Source: Coix lacryma-jobi var. lacryma-jobi
Taxonomy: Eukaryota > Streptophyta > Magnoliopsida > Poales > Poaceae
Reading direction: 5' to 3'
Assembly: GCA_009763385.1 (NCBI GenBank)
Contig: CM019824.1
Span: 149,550,305 to 149,614,304 of the forward strand
Length of the DNA stretch: 64,000 bases
Under the pieces are notes generated by a model that was given only the letters and a program-made list of their open reading frames with translations, was not told the origin of the DNA and did no database searches. The position numbers and the translations under genes were made by a program. Each line of letters starts with the position of its first letter. Positions within the stretch are counted from its first letter, which is position 1. Below, piece by piece: positions 19,816 through 31,984 of the stretch.

Positions 19816-22800
19816 GAAGCAGTGCTCGTCGACTTTCTCCGCGCGAACATCGACATGTTTGCGTGGAACCCCTCGGACATGCCAGGCATACCGAGGGAAG
19901 TCGCCGAGCACGCCTTGGAGATCCAGGCCGGATCCAGACCAGTGAAGCAACGCCTGCGTCGCTTTGACGAGGAAAAGCGCAGAATCATCGGCGAGGAGGT
20001 GCACAAGCTTTTGACGGCCGGATTCATCAAGGAGGTATTTTACCCAGAGTGGCTAGCTAACCCTGTACTAGTTAGGAAAAAGAATGGAAAAATGCGGATG
20101 TGTGTAGATTACACTGGTCTTAATAAAGCATGTCCAAAAGTTCCATTTCCTTTACCTAGAATTGACCAGATCGTTGATTCCACTGCTGGGTGCGAAGTGC
20201 TTTCGTTCCTTGATGCGTATTCCGGCTACCACCAAATTAGGATGAGAAAATCCGATGAGCTCGCGACCTCTTTTATCACACCATTTGGAATGTATTGCTA
20301 TGTTACGATGCCCTTCGGCCTTTGAAACGCCGGGGCAACGTACCAACGATGTATGCAACACATCTTTGGCGAGCACATAGGCAAGACCGTCGAGGCCTAC
20401 GTCGATGACATCGTGGTCAAAACCAAAAAAGTAGGGAACCTCATCAGCAACCTCGAGGCCACGTTCGAGTGCCTCCGGGCCAAGAATGTGAAGCTCAACC
20501 CCGAAAAGTGTGTCTTTGGTGTGCCTCGAGGCATGCTACTTGGCTACATCGTCTCGCAACGAGGGATCGAGGCAAACCCTGAAAAAATCTCAGCAGTCAC
20601 GAGAATGGGTCCGATTCGTGACCTCAAGGGTGTGCAGAAAGTAACAGGCTGCCTAGCCGCTCTCAGCAGGTTCATCTCGAGGCTAGGAGAAAAAGCGCTA
20701 CCCCTATACCGTCTACTCAAAAAGACGGAACACTTTGCGTGGACCGCCGAAGCCGAGGAAGCCTTGACCAAGTTGAAGGGATTGCTGACTTCTGCGCCAA
20801 TTCTCGTGCCTCCGCAACCAGCCCAGGACGGTGATCCCCCCGAACCTCTCCTCCTCTATGTGGCCGCAACCACTCAGGTGGTCAGCGCGGTCATAGTCGT
20901 CGAGAGGTACGAGGAGGGTCACGCATTGCCAGTCCAACGGCCAGTATACTTCACCAGTGAGGTGCTCTCCGAGGCCAAGGTCCGGTACCCGCACATCCAG
21001 AAGCTGCTCTACGGCATCATCGTCACGAGGCGCAAGCTCCAGCACTACTTCCTCGCTCATCCCGTAACAGTGGTGTCCTCCTTCCCCCTCGGTGAAATCA
21101 TCAACAATCGGGAGGCCACGGGGCGCGTCGCCAAGTGGTCCGCCGAGCTGATGGGGGAAACCATCACCTACGCCCCCCGAAAGGCCATCAAATCGCAAGC
21201 GTTGGCAGACTTCGTCGCTGAATGGACCGACAATCAACTTCCGCCGGCGCAGATTCAAGCCGAGCTCTGGACCATGTACTTCGACGGATCCCTCATGAAG
21301 ACGGGGGCAGGTGCGGGCCTGCTCTTCATCTCGCCCCTCGGAGTACACATGCGCTACCTGCTACGCTTGCACTTCCCCGCCTCCAACAACGTCGCCGAGT
21401 ACGAGGCCCTCGTCAATGGGCTGCGCATCGCCCTCGAGCTCGGGGTCCGACGCCTCGACGCCCGAGGAGACTCGCAGCTCGTCATCAACCAGGTTATGAA
21501 GGCTTCAAGCTGCGTCGATCCAAAGATGGAGGCGTATTGCGGGGAGGTACGCAAGCTGGAAGACAAATTCTACGGCCTCGAGCTCAACCACGTAGCTCGA
21601 AAGTTCAACGAGGCCGCAGACGAGCTGGCGAAGTTGGCGTCCACACGCGGCACGGTGCCGCCAGATGTCTTCTCGAGGAACGTCTTCGAGCCATCCGTCG
21701 AGATTGAACCAAGGGCTGGCCCCTCGACGCCACCCCTCGAGCAAGGCACGGGGGCTCGACGCTCGATACCACCCCTCGAGACGGACCCCTCGATGTCCGC
21801 GGAGGCGATGCAAATCGACGCACACGACTCTTCTTCATCACGACCCCTCGACTGGCGGACGCCTTACCTCGACTACCTGACGCGAGGCGAGCTACCAGAA
21901 GACAAGACGGAGGCCCGACGCGTCGCTCGGAGAGCCAAGACCTACGTCATCTACGGCGACGAACGGGAGCTGTACCGACGAAGCCCGACCGGGATCCTTC
22001 AACGCTGCATCCCACTCGAGGAAGGGCGCAAGCTCCTCGACGATATGCACTCGGGGGCTTGCGGCCACCACGCAGCGCCGAGGGCCCTGGTTGGGAACGC
22101 CTTCCGCCAAGGCTTCTATTGGCCGACCGCCATTGGGGACGCCAAGCGTTTGGTCCAAGCGTGCCATGGATGTCAATTTTACGCCAAGCAAATGCACCAG
22201 CCCGCACACGCCCTGCAGATGATCCCAATCACTTGGCCATTTGCCGTGTGGGGGCTCGACCTCGTGGGTCCCCTCAAAAGGACAAATGGAGGGTACACAC
22301 ACATGCTCGTAGCCGTCGACAAGTTCACCAAGTGGATCGAGGCTAAGCCGATAGGAGACCCCACCTCCGAGAAGGCTGTCGACTTCATAGCCAACATCAT
22401 GTACCGGTTCGGGGTGCCTAATGTCATCATCACCGACAATGGCACCCAATTCACGGGCAAAAAGTTCACCAACTTCTGCGAGGACAATAACATTCGCATA
22501 ACCTGGGCCTCGGTCGCATACCCCCAATGCAACGGGCAGGTCGAGCGCGCCAATGGCATGATACTTCACGGGCTGAAGCCAAGGCTATTCAAAACCCTCA
22601 AGAATTTCGGAAAAGGGTGGGCTACAGAGCTCCCCTCGGTGCTGTGGGGCCTCAGGACTACGCCGAGTCGAGCCACCGGGTTCACTCCGTTTTTCCTAAC
22701 CTACGGCGCCGAGGCCGTCTTACCCACGGACCTCGAGTACGGCTCACCTCGACTTCGAGCCTACAACGAGCAAACCAGCGACGAAAGGCTCGCCAACGCC

Positions 22801-23094
22801 AAGGACCAGCTCGAGGAGGCCCGAGACGTGGCGCTCATCAACTCTGCACGCTACCAGCAAACACTTCGATGCTACCACGACAAGCACGTACGCAAAAGGG
22901 ACCTGGCGGTGGGGGACCTCGTGCTTCGACGGCTGCAAGATAATCGAGGGCGCCATAAGCTCACCCCTCCGTGGGAAGGCCCGTACACCGTGGCCGAAGT
23001 CCTCAAGCCAGGCACATACAAGCTCTACGACGACCAAGGCAGGATCCTGGCAAACGCGTGGAACATATCTCAGCTACGTCGCTTCTACCCTTAA
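19816..23094 (+). pseudogene. Pol of B: RT, RNase H, archaeal-type RNase H, integrase
   Basis: This copies element RNA into DNA and inserts it. It is in frame with gag and broken only by TGA 20323-20325 in the context FGL-stop-NAGATYQR (likely CGA to TGA). RT: FLDAYSGYHQI near 20210-20240 and the catalytic YVDDIVV near 20398. The first RNase H follows to about 21230. A second, archaeal-type RNase H starts at MYFDGS near 21274, which places B in the Tat/Ogre group. Integrase: an HHCC zinc finger at about 22045-22185 (HSGACGHH, CHGCQFYA), then a DDE core with LDLVGP near 22256, ITDNGTQF near 22430 and QCNGQVERANG near 22530, then a GPY/F-type C-terminal module (PPWEGPYTVAEV). It ends RRFYP-stop. 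From about 20035 to 20300 the base composition changes sharply (see findings). Confidence 0.9.
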
Positions 23095-23646
23095 AGGCCT
23101 CGAGGCCTCGTTCATTTTATCACTTTGTACAAGCATGACAACATGAATGAACGAACTCGTGCTTTACCGTTCATGTTGCTTCGCATCTTAAGGTAGCCTC
23201 GACCCTGCCTAGCTCAGGGTCGAGCCTCCCTCGGGGGCTGGCAAGGGGATAGAACGCCCCCCCCCAGACTCCGGAAAAAACGCGTGTTTTCTTTTCAAAA
23301 ATTTGACCCTCGTCTCGACTCACGCCTCGAACGAACTAGCGACGTCTAAATCCTAAAGTACCTCGAGCCCCAAGGTCGGGGGGCGTCGACGTAGACGGCC
23401 GCCTACGCCCCCGGGCTACGGTACCCTACCTACGCCTCCCCTCGAGGAGCTCGCGACGTACTAAAGGAACACAGACTAAGTTAGCAGAAGCTCGAGCTCA
23501 TGACAAAGAGAAGCGGTCAAACGCATTTGAAAAGAAAACAACTCTTTCCATAAACGAATCACATATACATTCTGGTCTCGACGTACCCTCATTTATCTCA
23601 CAAAATTCTTACAAGGGCCTCAACGCCCAAATTTGGCACGCAGGCC
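23095..23646. other. B: spacer between pol and antisense gene
   Basis: This is a 550-bp convergent intergenic stretch between the sense pol stop (23094) and the antisense stop (23647). It starts GC-rich with CTCGAG motifs. It has no ORF or motif I can name and must hold the 3' end of the antisense transcript. Confidence 0.5.
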
Positions 23647-26600
23647 TCAGTCCTCGTCCGTACGGTACTCCTCCCCGAGGTCCACGACGGCAGGCTCGAC
23701 CTCGACGCCCGAGCTCGAAGGAGGAGGGCTCCCGACACCGCTGCTGGCGTCAGGAGGCAGCACGTCCTCCTCGAAGATCTTCGCGAGCGACGTCCCCGGC
23801 CTCTCCATCTTCTCCAAAATTTTGTCAACTCGGCGATTGTTCCATTCCTCATCCTTCCCCTCGATCTCGATGAAGCCATTTGCGACAACATGGACCGGGA
23901 AGCGGAAACCGGAGCGAACAACCGCGAGTGTCTGCTTGACACCGTGATGGAGAGCTTGCCGGACGCGGTCCCGAGCGGCTGCGTCGAAGAAGCACAAGGC
24001 GTCGACCAAGGCATCGCCCCGAGCCATCGCACCCTCCGCCGCGGCAACAGGAGGAGCACCCCACATGGGGCCGAGCCGGTCGAGAGAAGAGCGAGCCCGC
24101 TCCGCCACCATCGTCTCATCTTGGAGCTGGTCCAAGAGTGCCTGGTTCGTCTCACGGAGCTCCTCGACCGTCTTCTCGACCCCTGCGCAATAAACAAGGA
24201 AGAGTGAGACGGTGGCATAGCAAAAAACTTCAAGATCCAAACAAAAACAAGATGCAAGCCTCACCGTCGCAGTGTTGCCCCAGTGCGGCGAGGTCGTTGG
24301 TCAGGCCCTCGGCACGCTGCTCCAGCCTGCGCTTCTCGGCCAGCGTAAGGAGCTTCTCGGACCTAAGGCCCTCGATCAGCCGGCCCGCCTCCACCAGGGC
24401 CAGATCCTTGCGGATCACCTCCTGCCGCGCCGCCCCCTCGGCAGCTCGGGCGGTGGTGGCGCCACTCACGGCGTCTTCGGCCTCTTTTCTGGCCGCCTCC
24501 GCTGCGGTCCGGGCAGCGGCGGCCTCGCCACGGGCGTCAGCAGCCTCCTGCTTCGCCGCCTCGGCTTCAGCCCGGGCAGAGGTGGCCTCGCTTCGAGCAT
24601 CCGCGGCCTCCTTCCTCGACGCTTCGAGAGTGGCGGCGGCCTCCTCCCTGGATCGGGCGACCTCACCTCGAGCCGCCTGGACCTCCGCCTCCGCCTCGTT
24701 AAGCCGGCTCGCCATCTGGGCGTTCCGGCTCAGCTCCGCGCGGAGATCTCGAAGCTCCGCCTCGGCCTGCTTGAGGGCGGCTAACACCTGTGCGGATCGG
24801 CCCGCCTCCTCGGAGCAGGACCGCTCCGCCTCCGCCATAAGTGCAGCCACCTCCCGGAAGATGGACCGCACCTCGCGCGGTGCCCCCCGCTGGGCCGGCT
24901 GCTCGACGGGAACCACGGCAAGGGGCGGGCTCAGTGGGACGGGAAACGGCCATATCGGTCGGTCGAGCTCGATGTCGGGCAGACCCTCCTCCGCCTCGAG
25001 CTGCCCCGACAACGACCCGCCGCTCGACGGCACGGGCCCCGGCTCCCTCCGTCCCTCCGCCGGCGCCTCCTGTTGCGGATCGGTCGACGGAAGGCTCGAC
25101 CCTGGGCCCTCTTCCCTGGCCGGGCCCTCCGGAGCCTCGTCGGCGCTAGCCGGCACGACGGGCGCCTCCACCGTCATCGAGCCCGCGGCGAGGAGCGGCC
25201 CCCGCTCCAGCTCGTTAAGGAGGCCCTCCACCGTCGGTTCCTTCTCCGCCGATGCCTCACCCCCCCTTTTCTCCTCCGCAGCCCGGCCCGTGCTGGTTGG
25301 AGCCACAAGGGGCGCAGTCTCCTTAGCTCCAGACGCCGGCGGGGCCGAGCTCGCCCCAGGCGCTTCCCCCGGAGCGGCCGTCACGATGAGGGGAAGGGTG
25401 GCGCTCCCAGTTGGCACCATCGCGGGAGGAGGAGGGGGAGGAGGCAGCGCTTCGGCGGACACGGCGGTGGCGGGCTCGATGCCATGAGCAGAGGCCCCTG
25501 CAGTACGAGATGGCGAAAACGTCAGAACCAGGAAAAGTACCTCGACCCCTATGGTCGATGGCGACGGCCTCACCAAAATTTGCGACGATCATCCGGCCCC
25601 CTCGAGCCATGGCAGCTCGGGCCTTCTCCAGCCAAGCGGCCTCTCTAGCAGAGGAAGGTGCCGTACCTCGAGGAGCCTGTGCCTCGACGGGACTCGAGGC
25701 CCTGGCCCGCTTGGACGAGGCGAGATCCACCTCCTGGTAGGAGCGCTTCCCCCTGAGAAGATGGAGATGACACGCGTCATTAAAAGCGAATAGGTGGAGC
25801 CTCACTATCGACGAGACCCAAGGAAACTACTCACCCGAAGCGGCGGCTGGGCTTCTTCCCGGAGTCACCGGACCCACTCGGGAGCTTCGAGCCCACCCCG
25901 CGGCTCGAGCCCTGCGCCCTGGCCGTCTCCTCAGGGCTGGGATGGGGGGAGGGCTCCCGGCGCCTCCCATGGCCCGACCTCGAGGGAGAGCCCTCCTTCC
26001 GCCCCACATCACGGGAGGGCGATCGTACCGCCCTCGTGCCGACGTCGTGGCGCTCGCCCCGGCGCGGGCTCCGGGACCTGCTCCGGCGCCCGCGCTGGTG
26101 GTCGCGCCCCCCCGCGTCCGCTTCCGCGTCCCGGCGGCGGTGCGGCGATGGACTCCGAGGACGCTCGCGCCCCTGGTCACGAGGCGCTCGGGGGCTCCCT
26201 CCCCGGCGCTCATGATGGCGCGGGCTCGACGCCTCTCCTTGGCGCCCACTCCTCCGCGGGCTCGGCGGCGCCCTTGACAGCTCGCGGGGGTCGGGCCCGG
26301 AACCCTTCTCGACCTGTCGGCCGCCTCTCGAGGCCCGACCCCTCTCGAGACCCCCCGTCTGGGCCGACGCGGGGGCGGCCTCCGTTGGCGCAGTGGCGGA
26401 GGCGCTCCGGGTCCGGGGCTTCCTTGCGACTAGGGGCACGCCCGGCGCGGAGCTCGACGGACCCCGGGCCCCCGACGAGGCAGGGGTCGGCGCCGCCTTC
26501 CGCGGCTGCGCCCCGCGCGCCCCTTTTGACGGCGGAACCTCCAATGTACCCTCCTGCACAGAGGAGCGGTCAGCCCTGTCATCAACGAGCCCCGCGCGAA

Positions 26601-27936
26601 TCAAGCGCGCATCCATCCCCTCGTCGTCGTCCTCCTCCTCGTCGCTACTCTCCTCCTCCGAGCTCGAGGAGCTCAGCTCGGGGGACCCGTCCCCAGGCTG
26701 ACGGTTACGACGAGCCTTCGCCAGCCTCTGCTCTCGAGCTAAGCGACGCAAGTTTCTATCTTTCTGTTTCTTCTTTTTTGCATCCTTGCTCTCCTTGTCC
26801 TTTTGAGCAGAGAGGCGCCTCACCTGAGCATCCGCGGCGTCCTCCCTCACCGGGGGCCTCGACGTGCGACAAGTAAATGCCCCCTGAAGAAAGGAGAAGT
26901 GTGATGAGACAAACTGCAAGACGGATGCAAAGGGATCGAAGGAGGAAAAAGGAGAGGAGGCTCGAGATAGCTCGACTCGAGGGAAGCTGACCAGGTCGAG
27001 ACACCCCTCGTCGGGTGCCATCGCAATCAGGTGGGAGTATTCGGGGACGAACGACCCCTGGACTGTGATTGACACCCGGGAGACGCCCTCGTTCCGGGAC
27101 AGCCTCCCTTCAGCCATCCTCGAGCGATTGAGCGCCTCGAGCTCAGCCTGCGGGCCCATCTCGTGCATAAGCAGGGGGCGGTCCGCCAGCGGAAGAACTC
27201 TTCGCTGGTGGAACGCCCAAATGACCGCTTGCACGGTCAGCTTCTTCTCGTCCACCAGCGTCTTCATCAGCTCCATCAGCGGGACCAGGTGGCGTTGCCT
27301 GTCCGCCGCAACACCCCAGGTCCACTTCTCCGGGCGTTGAGTGAGGACCCGGCCGGTGTACTGCGGAAGGAGGCCACCTTCGTTCCGAAGGTAGAACCAA
27401 TGGTCGTCCCACCCGGCCTGGTTGGAGGAAAGCTTGTACCGTAGGTACTCGCGGGGGACATTGGCCGACGAGGTCCCCGCCCTCGCAGTAATGGCAAGGG
27501 AGCCCATACGCACGAGCCGCCTCCCGCTGGGCTTCAGGGACTTGATGAAGAGCTCGCCCCGGAAGAGATGGACGAACATCTCCCAGTGCGGCTCCATCTT
27601 CAGGTACCCCTCGCACACCGCGGCGAATATGGCGGCGTGCGAGATGGAGTTGGGGGAGAAGTGTTGAAGCTCCACCTCGAAATGGTGGGTCAGCCCTCGC
27701 AGGAAGCGGCTCGGAGGGACCCCGAGCCCCATGCGGTGGTAGCGCGTGAAGCTCACCACGTACCCCTCCGGCGGGTGCGGCTCCCGGTGCTCCGCCGACG
27801 GGATAACCCACCATGCGGGCCCCTCCTCCGGATTGGGGCGCAGGAGCCCCTGGGCCACCAGCGAGTCCATCTCGCTCTGCGTCACCTTCGACGGGCTCCA
27901 GTCCTCGGCCGGGGATATCTGTGTCTGGGCGGCCAT
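23647..27936 (-). CDS. antisense spliced gene in B (Transposase_28-like N-terminus)
   Basis: Four minus-strand exons: 27936-25835, 25752-25574, 25497-24265 and 24182-23647. The introns are 82, 76 and 82 bp, all GT-AG with GTGAG donors and pyrimidine-rich acceptors. The exons sum to 4050 nt, exactly 1350 codons, with no internal stop, whereas each junction would hit a stop or change frame unspliced. The first 330 residues resemble the Pfam family Transposase_28 (putative gypsy-type transposon protein), with GLGVPPSRFLRGL and KMEPHWEMFVHLFRGEL. Next come a Lys/Arg-rich tract, an acidic serine run (SSSSSEEESSDEEEDDDEG), an RS/RD-rich region like an SR-protein tail, then in exon 3 a long Ala/Glu/Arg coiled coil. 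A frame-neutral extra intron may lie at about 26882-26990. The function is unknown. Antisense ORFs between integrase and 3' LTR are known in Tat-type elements as I recall. The basic, RS-rich and coiled-coil parts suggest a nuclear RNA- or chromatin-binding protein, but that is inference. Confidence 0.75.
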
Positions 27937-28061
27937 GACGGTGGCGCGGCGCGGATCCGAGCAGCGGACGAGCGGCGGCTAGCTCGAAGGAGAGGGTGCG
28001 TGAAGGCTACGGCGGCGGCGAAGGCAAAGGCAAAGTAAAGGGTTCTTTTTCCCCTCTTTCG

Positions 28062-28070
28062 ATATTTATA
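28062..28070 (-). promoter_or_regulatory. TATA box of the antisense gene
   Basis: The minus-strand sequence TATAAATAT lies about 125 bp upstream of the antisense ATG at 27936, so transcription is expected near 28035 with a leader of about 100 nt. It is well outside either LTR, so the antisense gene has a candidate promoter of its own. Confidence 0.6.
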
Positions 28071-29330
28071 GGGAGAAATCCAAACGGGCGGGATCTCCCA
28101 CGACGTAAAAAGGTAACAGAATGCATTCAATGCGCCTACCTAACCGCGTCTCGAGCCGGGTGCAGGTTACACGCGTTGCCTCTCCATTCGCTCCACCACC
28201 CGGGCCCGCCACGACCGTCGCTCCGGCTTCACGTCCGCTGCTCTCCTCGACGATTTCCGCCTAAAAAGGCGCGCCCAACGGGCAGAAGAATTCCAGACGA
28301 CGGAGGCTTCTTCACAAAGGTAAAAACGGGCCCCGGCCCTAAGTCTCGAAGCAGCGAAGGCTGGCCCTCGAAAAGGGTTCGACAGCCGGCTTTGAGCACC
28401 CGAGTCAGGGACACCAAGGGGCGCCACTCGCGGCATCACTCGAGGGCCAAGCCCTCGAGGCCCCCCACGTGTATCCAAGGCGGGGAGCTCGACATGCAGT
28501 GAGATCCCCTCGGAGGGAGGCATCGAGCCACCGGGTCCTATCGAATGGACCCGGCACTCCTGCAGACTGAGCACCCATGCTTTATGAGACCGCCTCCGGG
28601 CCACAGTCGACCCCTAACGAACGGGGCACGAGCTCTCACTTGGATTCCCCGTTACTAGCTCACCGGGAACCTCGATACTCGCCCACTCGGGGTAGTACGA
28701 GGCATCCCACCTCGCATCCGATCGAAAGGACTCGCGGGATGACAAGCCAGGACAATCGGCATGCCGGACAGCTCGAGGAGCCGGCCAGTCGGTTCAGCCT
28801 GGCACCCCTCGACGAAAGAGGGTCTATAAACTCGGGCAGTTGCGACTAATCTCTTTTCTTTATGTGAGCGTGAGATTTTCAGGCCTCGGGTGAAAACTCG
28901 ACCCCCATCTCGCCTGAGCCCTCGAGACCAGGCCCAGGACAAACGCTCGTTCTCCGCCTCGACCGGGCCCTCCAAGCCAAGCCTCGAACAAAGTCTCCCA
29001 CGGCAAAAGGAAGGTTACCGCGAATATTTATAATACTACCAAACCACATTTCGAGCATGATTGACAGGCACACACGGCGCCGCAATCTCCGCCCCCTGAC
29101 GACTCCCGCCTAAAAAGGCGCGCCCACTGGGCAGAAGGTTCCCTAGCGACGGAGGATTCTTCGAGAAGCCCATGAAGGAGTTCTAACCACTCCCCCATGG
29201 CCTCGGGGGCTACACCCGCGGGTGTCGCTCGCACGACACCCACGGAGTCAAATCGACAAGACCCTCGAGACCAGTCAGCTACCCATCGAGATCCCGACCT
29301 GGAGCCCCTGCTCGAGTGCAAGCACTCAAA

Positions 29331-29348
29331 CAAGGGCTCGGGGGCTAC
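29331..29348 (+). promoter_or_regulatory. PPT of element B
   Basis: The purine-rich CAAGGGCTCGGGGGCTAC directly abuts the TG of the 3' LTR; plus-strand DNA synthesis should start here. Confidence 0.65.
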
Positions 29349-30783
29349 TGTCGGTGGTACAAAAAAGGGGTACCCCCAATTAACGCAAACACGCGAGCGT
29401 TCCGTCTCCGTCTCGCCCGAGCCCTCCCAGCCAGGCCTCGGGCGAACCGTTCCGTCTCCGTCTCGCCCGAGCCCTCCCAGCCAGGCCTCGGGCGAACCGC
29501 TCCGTCTCCGCCTCGCCCGAGCCCTCCCAGCCAGGCCTCGGGCGAACCGCTCAATCCCCGTCTCGCCCGAGCCCTCCCAGCCAGGCCTCGGGCGAACCGC
29601 TCAATCCCCGTCTCGCCCGAGCCCTCCCAGCCAGGCCTCGGGCGAACCGCTCTATCCCCGTCTCGCCCGAGCCCTCCCAGCCAGGCCTCGGGCGAACCGC
29701 TCCGTCTCCGTCTCGCCCGAGCCCTCCCAGCCAAGCCTCGGGAGAACGCGCCCCCACACCTCGAGCCTTAACGCGCGGACCTCGAGCTGTACAGTCAGCT
29801 GTACCAGCCCGTACCACGCATTTAATGCCTTCACCTACTCCGGTCGTGTCCACTAGTGCACGGCATGTACCACAGTAACCCGGTGTAAAGGTCAAGTCAC
29901 GTTTTCACCACAAGCATGGGCAAAAGGGCACCAGTGCAGCACTGTTCGGCCACGCCGGGCACTGTAACCCCTCGAGGCCGGCTACGCACCCCTCGAGCCC
30001 TGCACTGTAACCCCTCGAGGCCGGCTACGCGCCCCTCGAGCCCTGCACTGTAACCCCTCGAGGCCGGCCACGCGCCCCTCGAGCCCTGCACTGTAACCCC
30101 TCGAGGCCGGCTACGCGCCCCTCGAGCCCTGCACTGTAACCCCTCGAGGCCGGCCACGCGCCCCTCGAGCCCTGCACTGTAACCCCTCGAAGCCGGTTCC
30201 GCGCCCTTCGAGCCCTAACTACTTTCGTGCTATTGGAGGACAGGTACCCCAAGACCCGGAGGGACCTCACCGCGTACTGTGCATTCCGGGATGGGTGCTG
30301 TACGGCTCCCGCCTTGTCGCATCCCCACGTCCGCGCCCGGGATGGAAGCCACGACTCAAGGACGCCTCAACAGCGACAATCACATCGGCTCCAGTGGCCC
30401 CGACAAGACAGAGTTCCTACCCTTCTCCGTATGGGGCACCATGCGCCCCGACACCTGTAATACTTTTTGTAACCCTGGCCACCCGTTGCTCTATAAAAGG
30501 GGACGCTAGGGTCCTCATTCGGGACGACGGACACGCAACACACGAGTCCACGCACATACACGAGTCCGGACTCCGGTCCACGCTCATTGAGCTTGTATTC
30601 GCCCCTGTACAAGCACTTAGGTGCAAGTAATACGAGAACATCCCCCCCCCCCCCGCTGGACGTAGGGCCTTCTTTGCCCGAACTAGGATAAATCCTTGTG
30701 TCCACTTGCGTCACCATCCAGGAAGAGAAGCACGCGATCATATTACTCGTTGGTGTGATACCCCCGGGTACGAAACACCGACA
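29349..30783 (+). repeat. 3' LTR of B (1435 bp)
   Basis: It is the same as the 5' LTR except for one fewer 43-bp unit, a C13 instead of C10 run, and about seven substitutions. It is followed by CCTTG, the second target-duplication copy. Confidence 0.95.
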
Positions 30784-31332
30784 CCTTGTGTGGAGGAGCT
30801 TCGGCTGGAAATCAAGATCAATTCACATTTTTGAGTTGTGTTCTTCGCGTTTTGGTTCTTTCCCTCTCGGAGATTTGCTTCGTTCTACCTCTCTGAGGAA
30901 TGGTTTTTGATTCCGCTTGAACTGAGTTGCACTAGATCGTGAGGCGCATCTCTTCACCGAAGGAATTCATCCCTAACCTCACGAGCTAGTAGATCGATTG
31001 ATTTTTGTTTCAGATCGAGTTTCTTCTCCTTTGCCCCGAATTCTTTCGATTCACCGATTTGTAGTTAGGTTCGAGCCATGATCTCCTAGGAGTAGATCAC
31101 TAACCTCCTTGGGACTCCTCATACCAAGTCTAAGCCATAAAGCTTTTGATTTGGAGGAGATCGAGTTGAATCCGCGGGAAAACTGCTCAGTTTCGGGGGC
31201 ATCGGACGCTCGGCACGAGGGCATCAGACGCTGAGTTCATCACATCGGACGCGTCGGTGCCACGTGTCAAAGAACAACATTTTCGAAGGAGCATCGGACG
31301 CTCCGAGGCCTGAGCATCGGACGCTTCGAAGG
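30784..31332 (+). repeat. LTR A, right segment
   Basis: This continues LTR A after B: a GTTCTTCGCGTTTTGGTTC leader, GATTCACCGATTTGTAGTTAGG, CATGATCTCCTAGGAGTAG, then a repeat zone with CATCGGACGC (five forms at 31200-31330). This corresponds to the CCGGACGC zone of C but with a family-specific CATCGGACGC core. Homology to the last 0.9 kb of a full LTR is not seen on either side of C. Confidence 0.65.
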
Positions 31333-31984
31333 TGAGAATACATATGATGAATGATTGACTGTGTTGAGGAAGGTTTGAGGCTTTTACCCGGTTGAGTCAT
31401 TATCTTGCTATGCGCTTAATGTTATGACTAACCGGTGGCATGAGTTGTGTGGTGTTTCTGGGTTGGTGTGTGTGTGCGACATGTGTCTCTTGGCTGTGTT
31501 GATGTGCAGGTGTGGAGCTCGGAGACAGTGGTCTATGGCGAGGTGAAGGTCAAGTTGAGCCGTGCCGTGCTGACGGACCGGGTGCGGTGAAGGATGGGCG
31601 TGCCGTGCGGCGGACGTGCCATGCCGACGAACCGAGCGGTGAAAGGCGGACGGGAGGCTTGGACTGAGGGACCGGAGGGCCAGAGGACCAGCTGTGGTAG
31701 CTGGCACGTGGCATCAGCAAGCAGGAGCACATGGGGATGTGCGGTGCATCGGCCGAGTCGGGAGGAAGGCGCTGGAGTCGGGTCGCTTGGCGGGAGGTCG
31801 GACACGGGCTTGCGTGCGGCGCAAGTGCCGTCGGCCGAGTCAAGAAGGAAGGCGAAGGCGTTGTGCCCGGCGTGGAGGCTGGACATGCATCGGCATCGGC
31901 GCCGGTGGTCGGGGTGTGAGAACCACATCCCGTCTACGGTACGGGTTCGGTAGCTGAGCCTCAAAAAGCTACCATCGACGGTTT

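Larger units (their letters stand above)
27937..29348. other. B: antisense promoter, internal direct repeat and PPT region
   Basis: This holds the antisense 5' leader and TATA box (28062-28070), then about 1.2 kb of GC-rich non-coding sequence. A block starting CGCCTAAAAAGGCGCGCCC is duplicated at about 28257-28315 and 29106-29165. Sequence at 28880-28985 resembles the 50-bp LTR unit (CCTCGGGTGAAAACTCGA ...). A TCGGGGGCTAC motif at 29206 is repeated at the PPT. Confidence 0.6.
14989..30783 (+). mobile_element. complete Tat-lineage Gypsy retrotransposon B (15.8 kb)
   Basis: Two LTRs (14989-16463 and 29349-30783) begin TGTCGGTGGTAC and end AAACACCGACA. They are flanked by the 5-bp target duplication CCTTG (14984-14988 and 30784-30788). 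The order is LTR, PBS, gag-protease, RT, RNase H, archaeal-type RNase H, integrase, antisense gene, PPT, LTR. By eye the LTRs differ by about seven substitutions, one 43-bp repeat unit and a 3-base change in a C-run. That is about 0.5 percent, or about 0.2 My at 1.3e-8 per site per year. It splits LTR A. Confidence 0.95.

Noticed and set aside
24138..26876. Long plus-strand ORFs 24138-25487 and 25794-26876
   Set aside because: They are shadows of the GC-rich exons of the antisense gene; composition is low-complexity and they lack domains, while the minus strand has a spliced frame with coiled coil.
25831..26880. RS-rich region as evidence for a host SR splicing factor gene
   Set aside because: It is part of the antisense ORF inside an intact retrotransposon with target duplications; no RRM domain is present.
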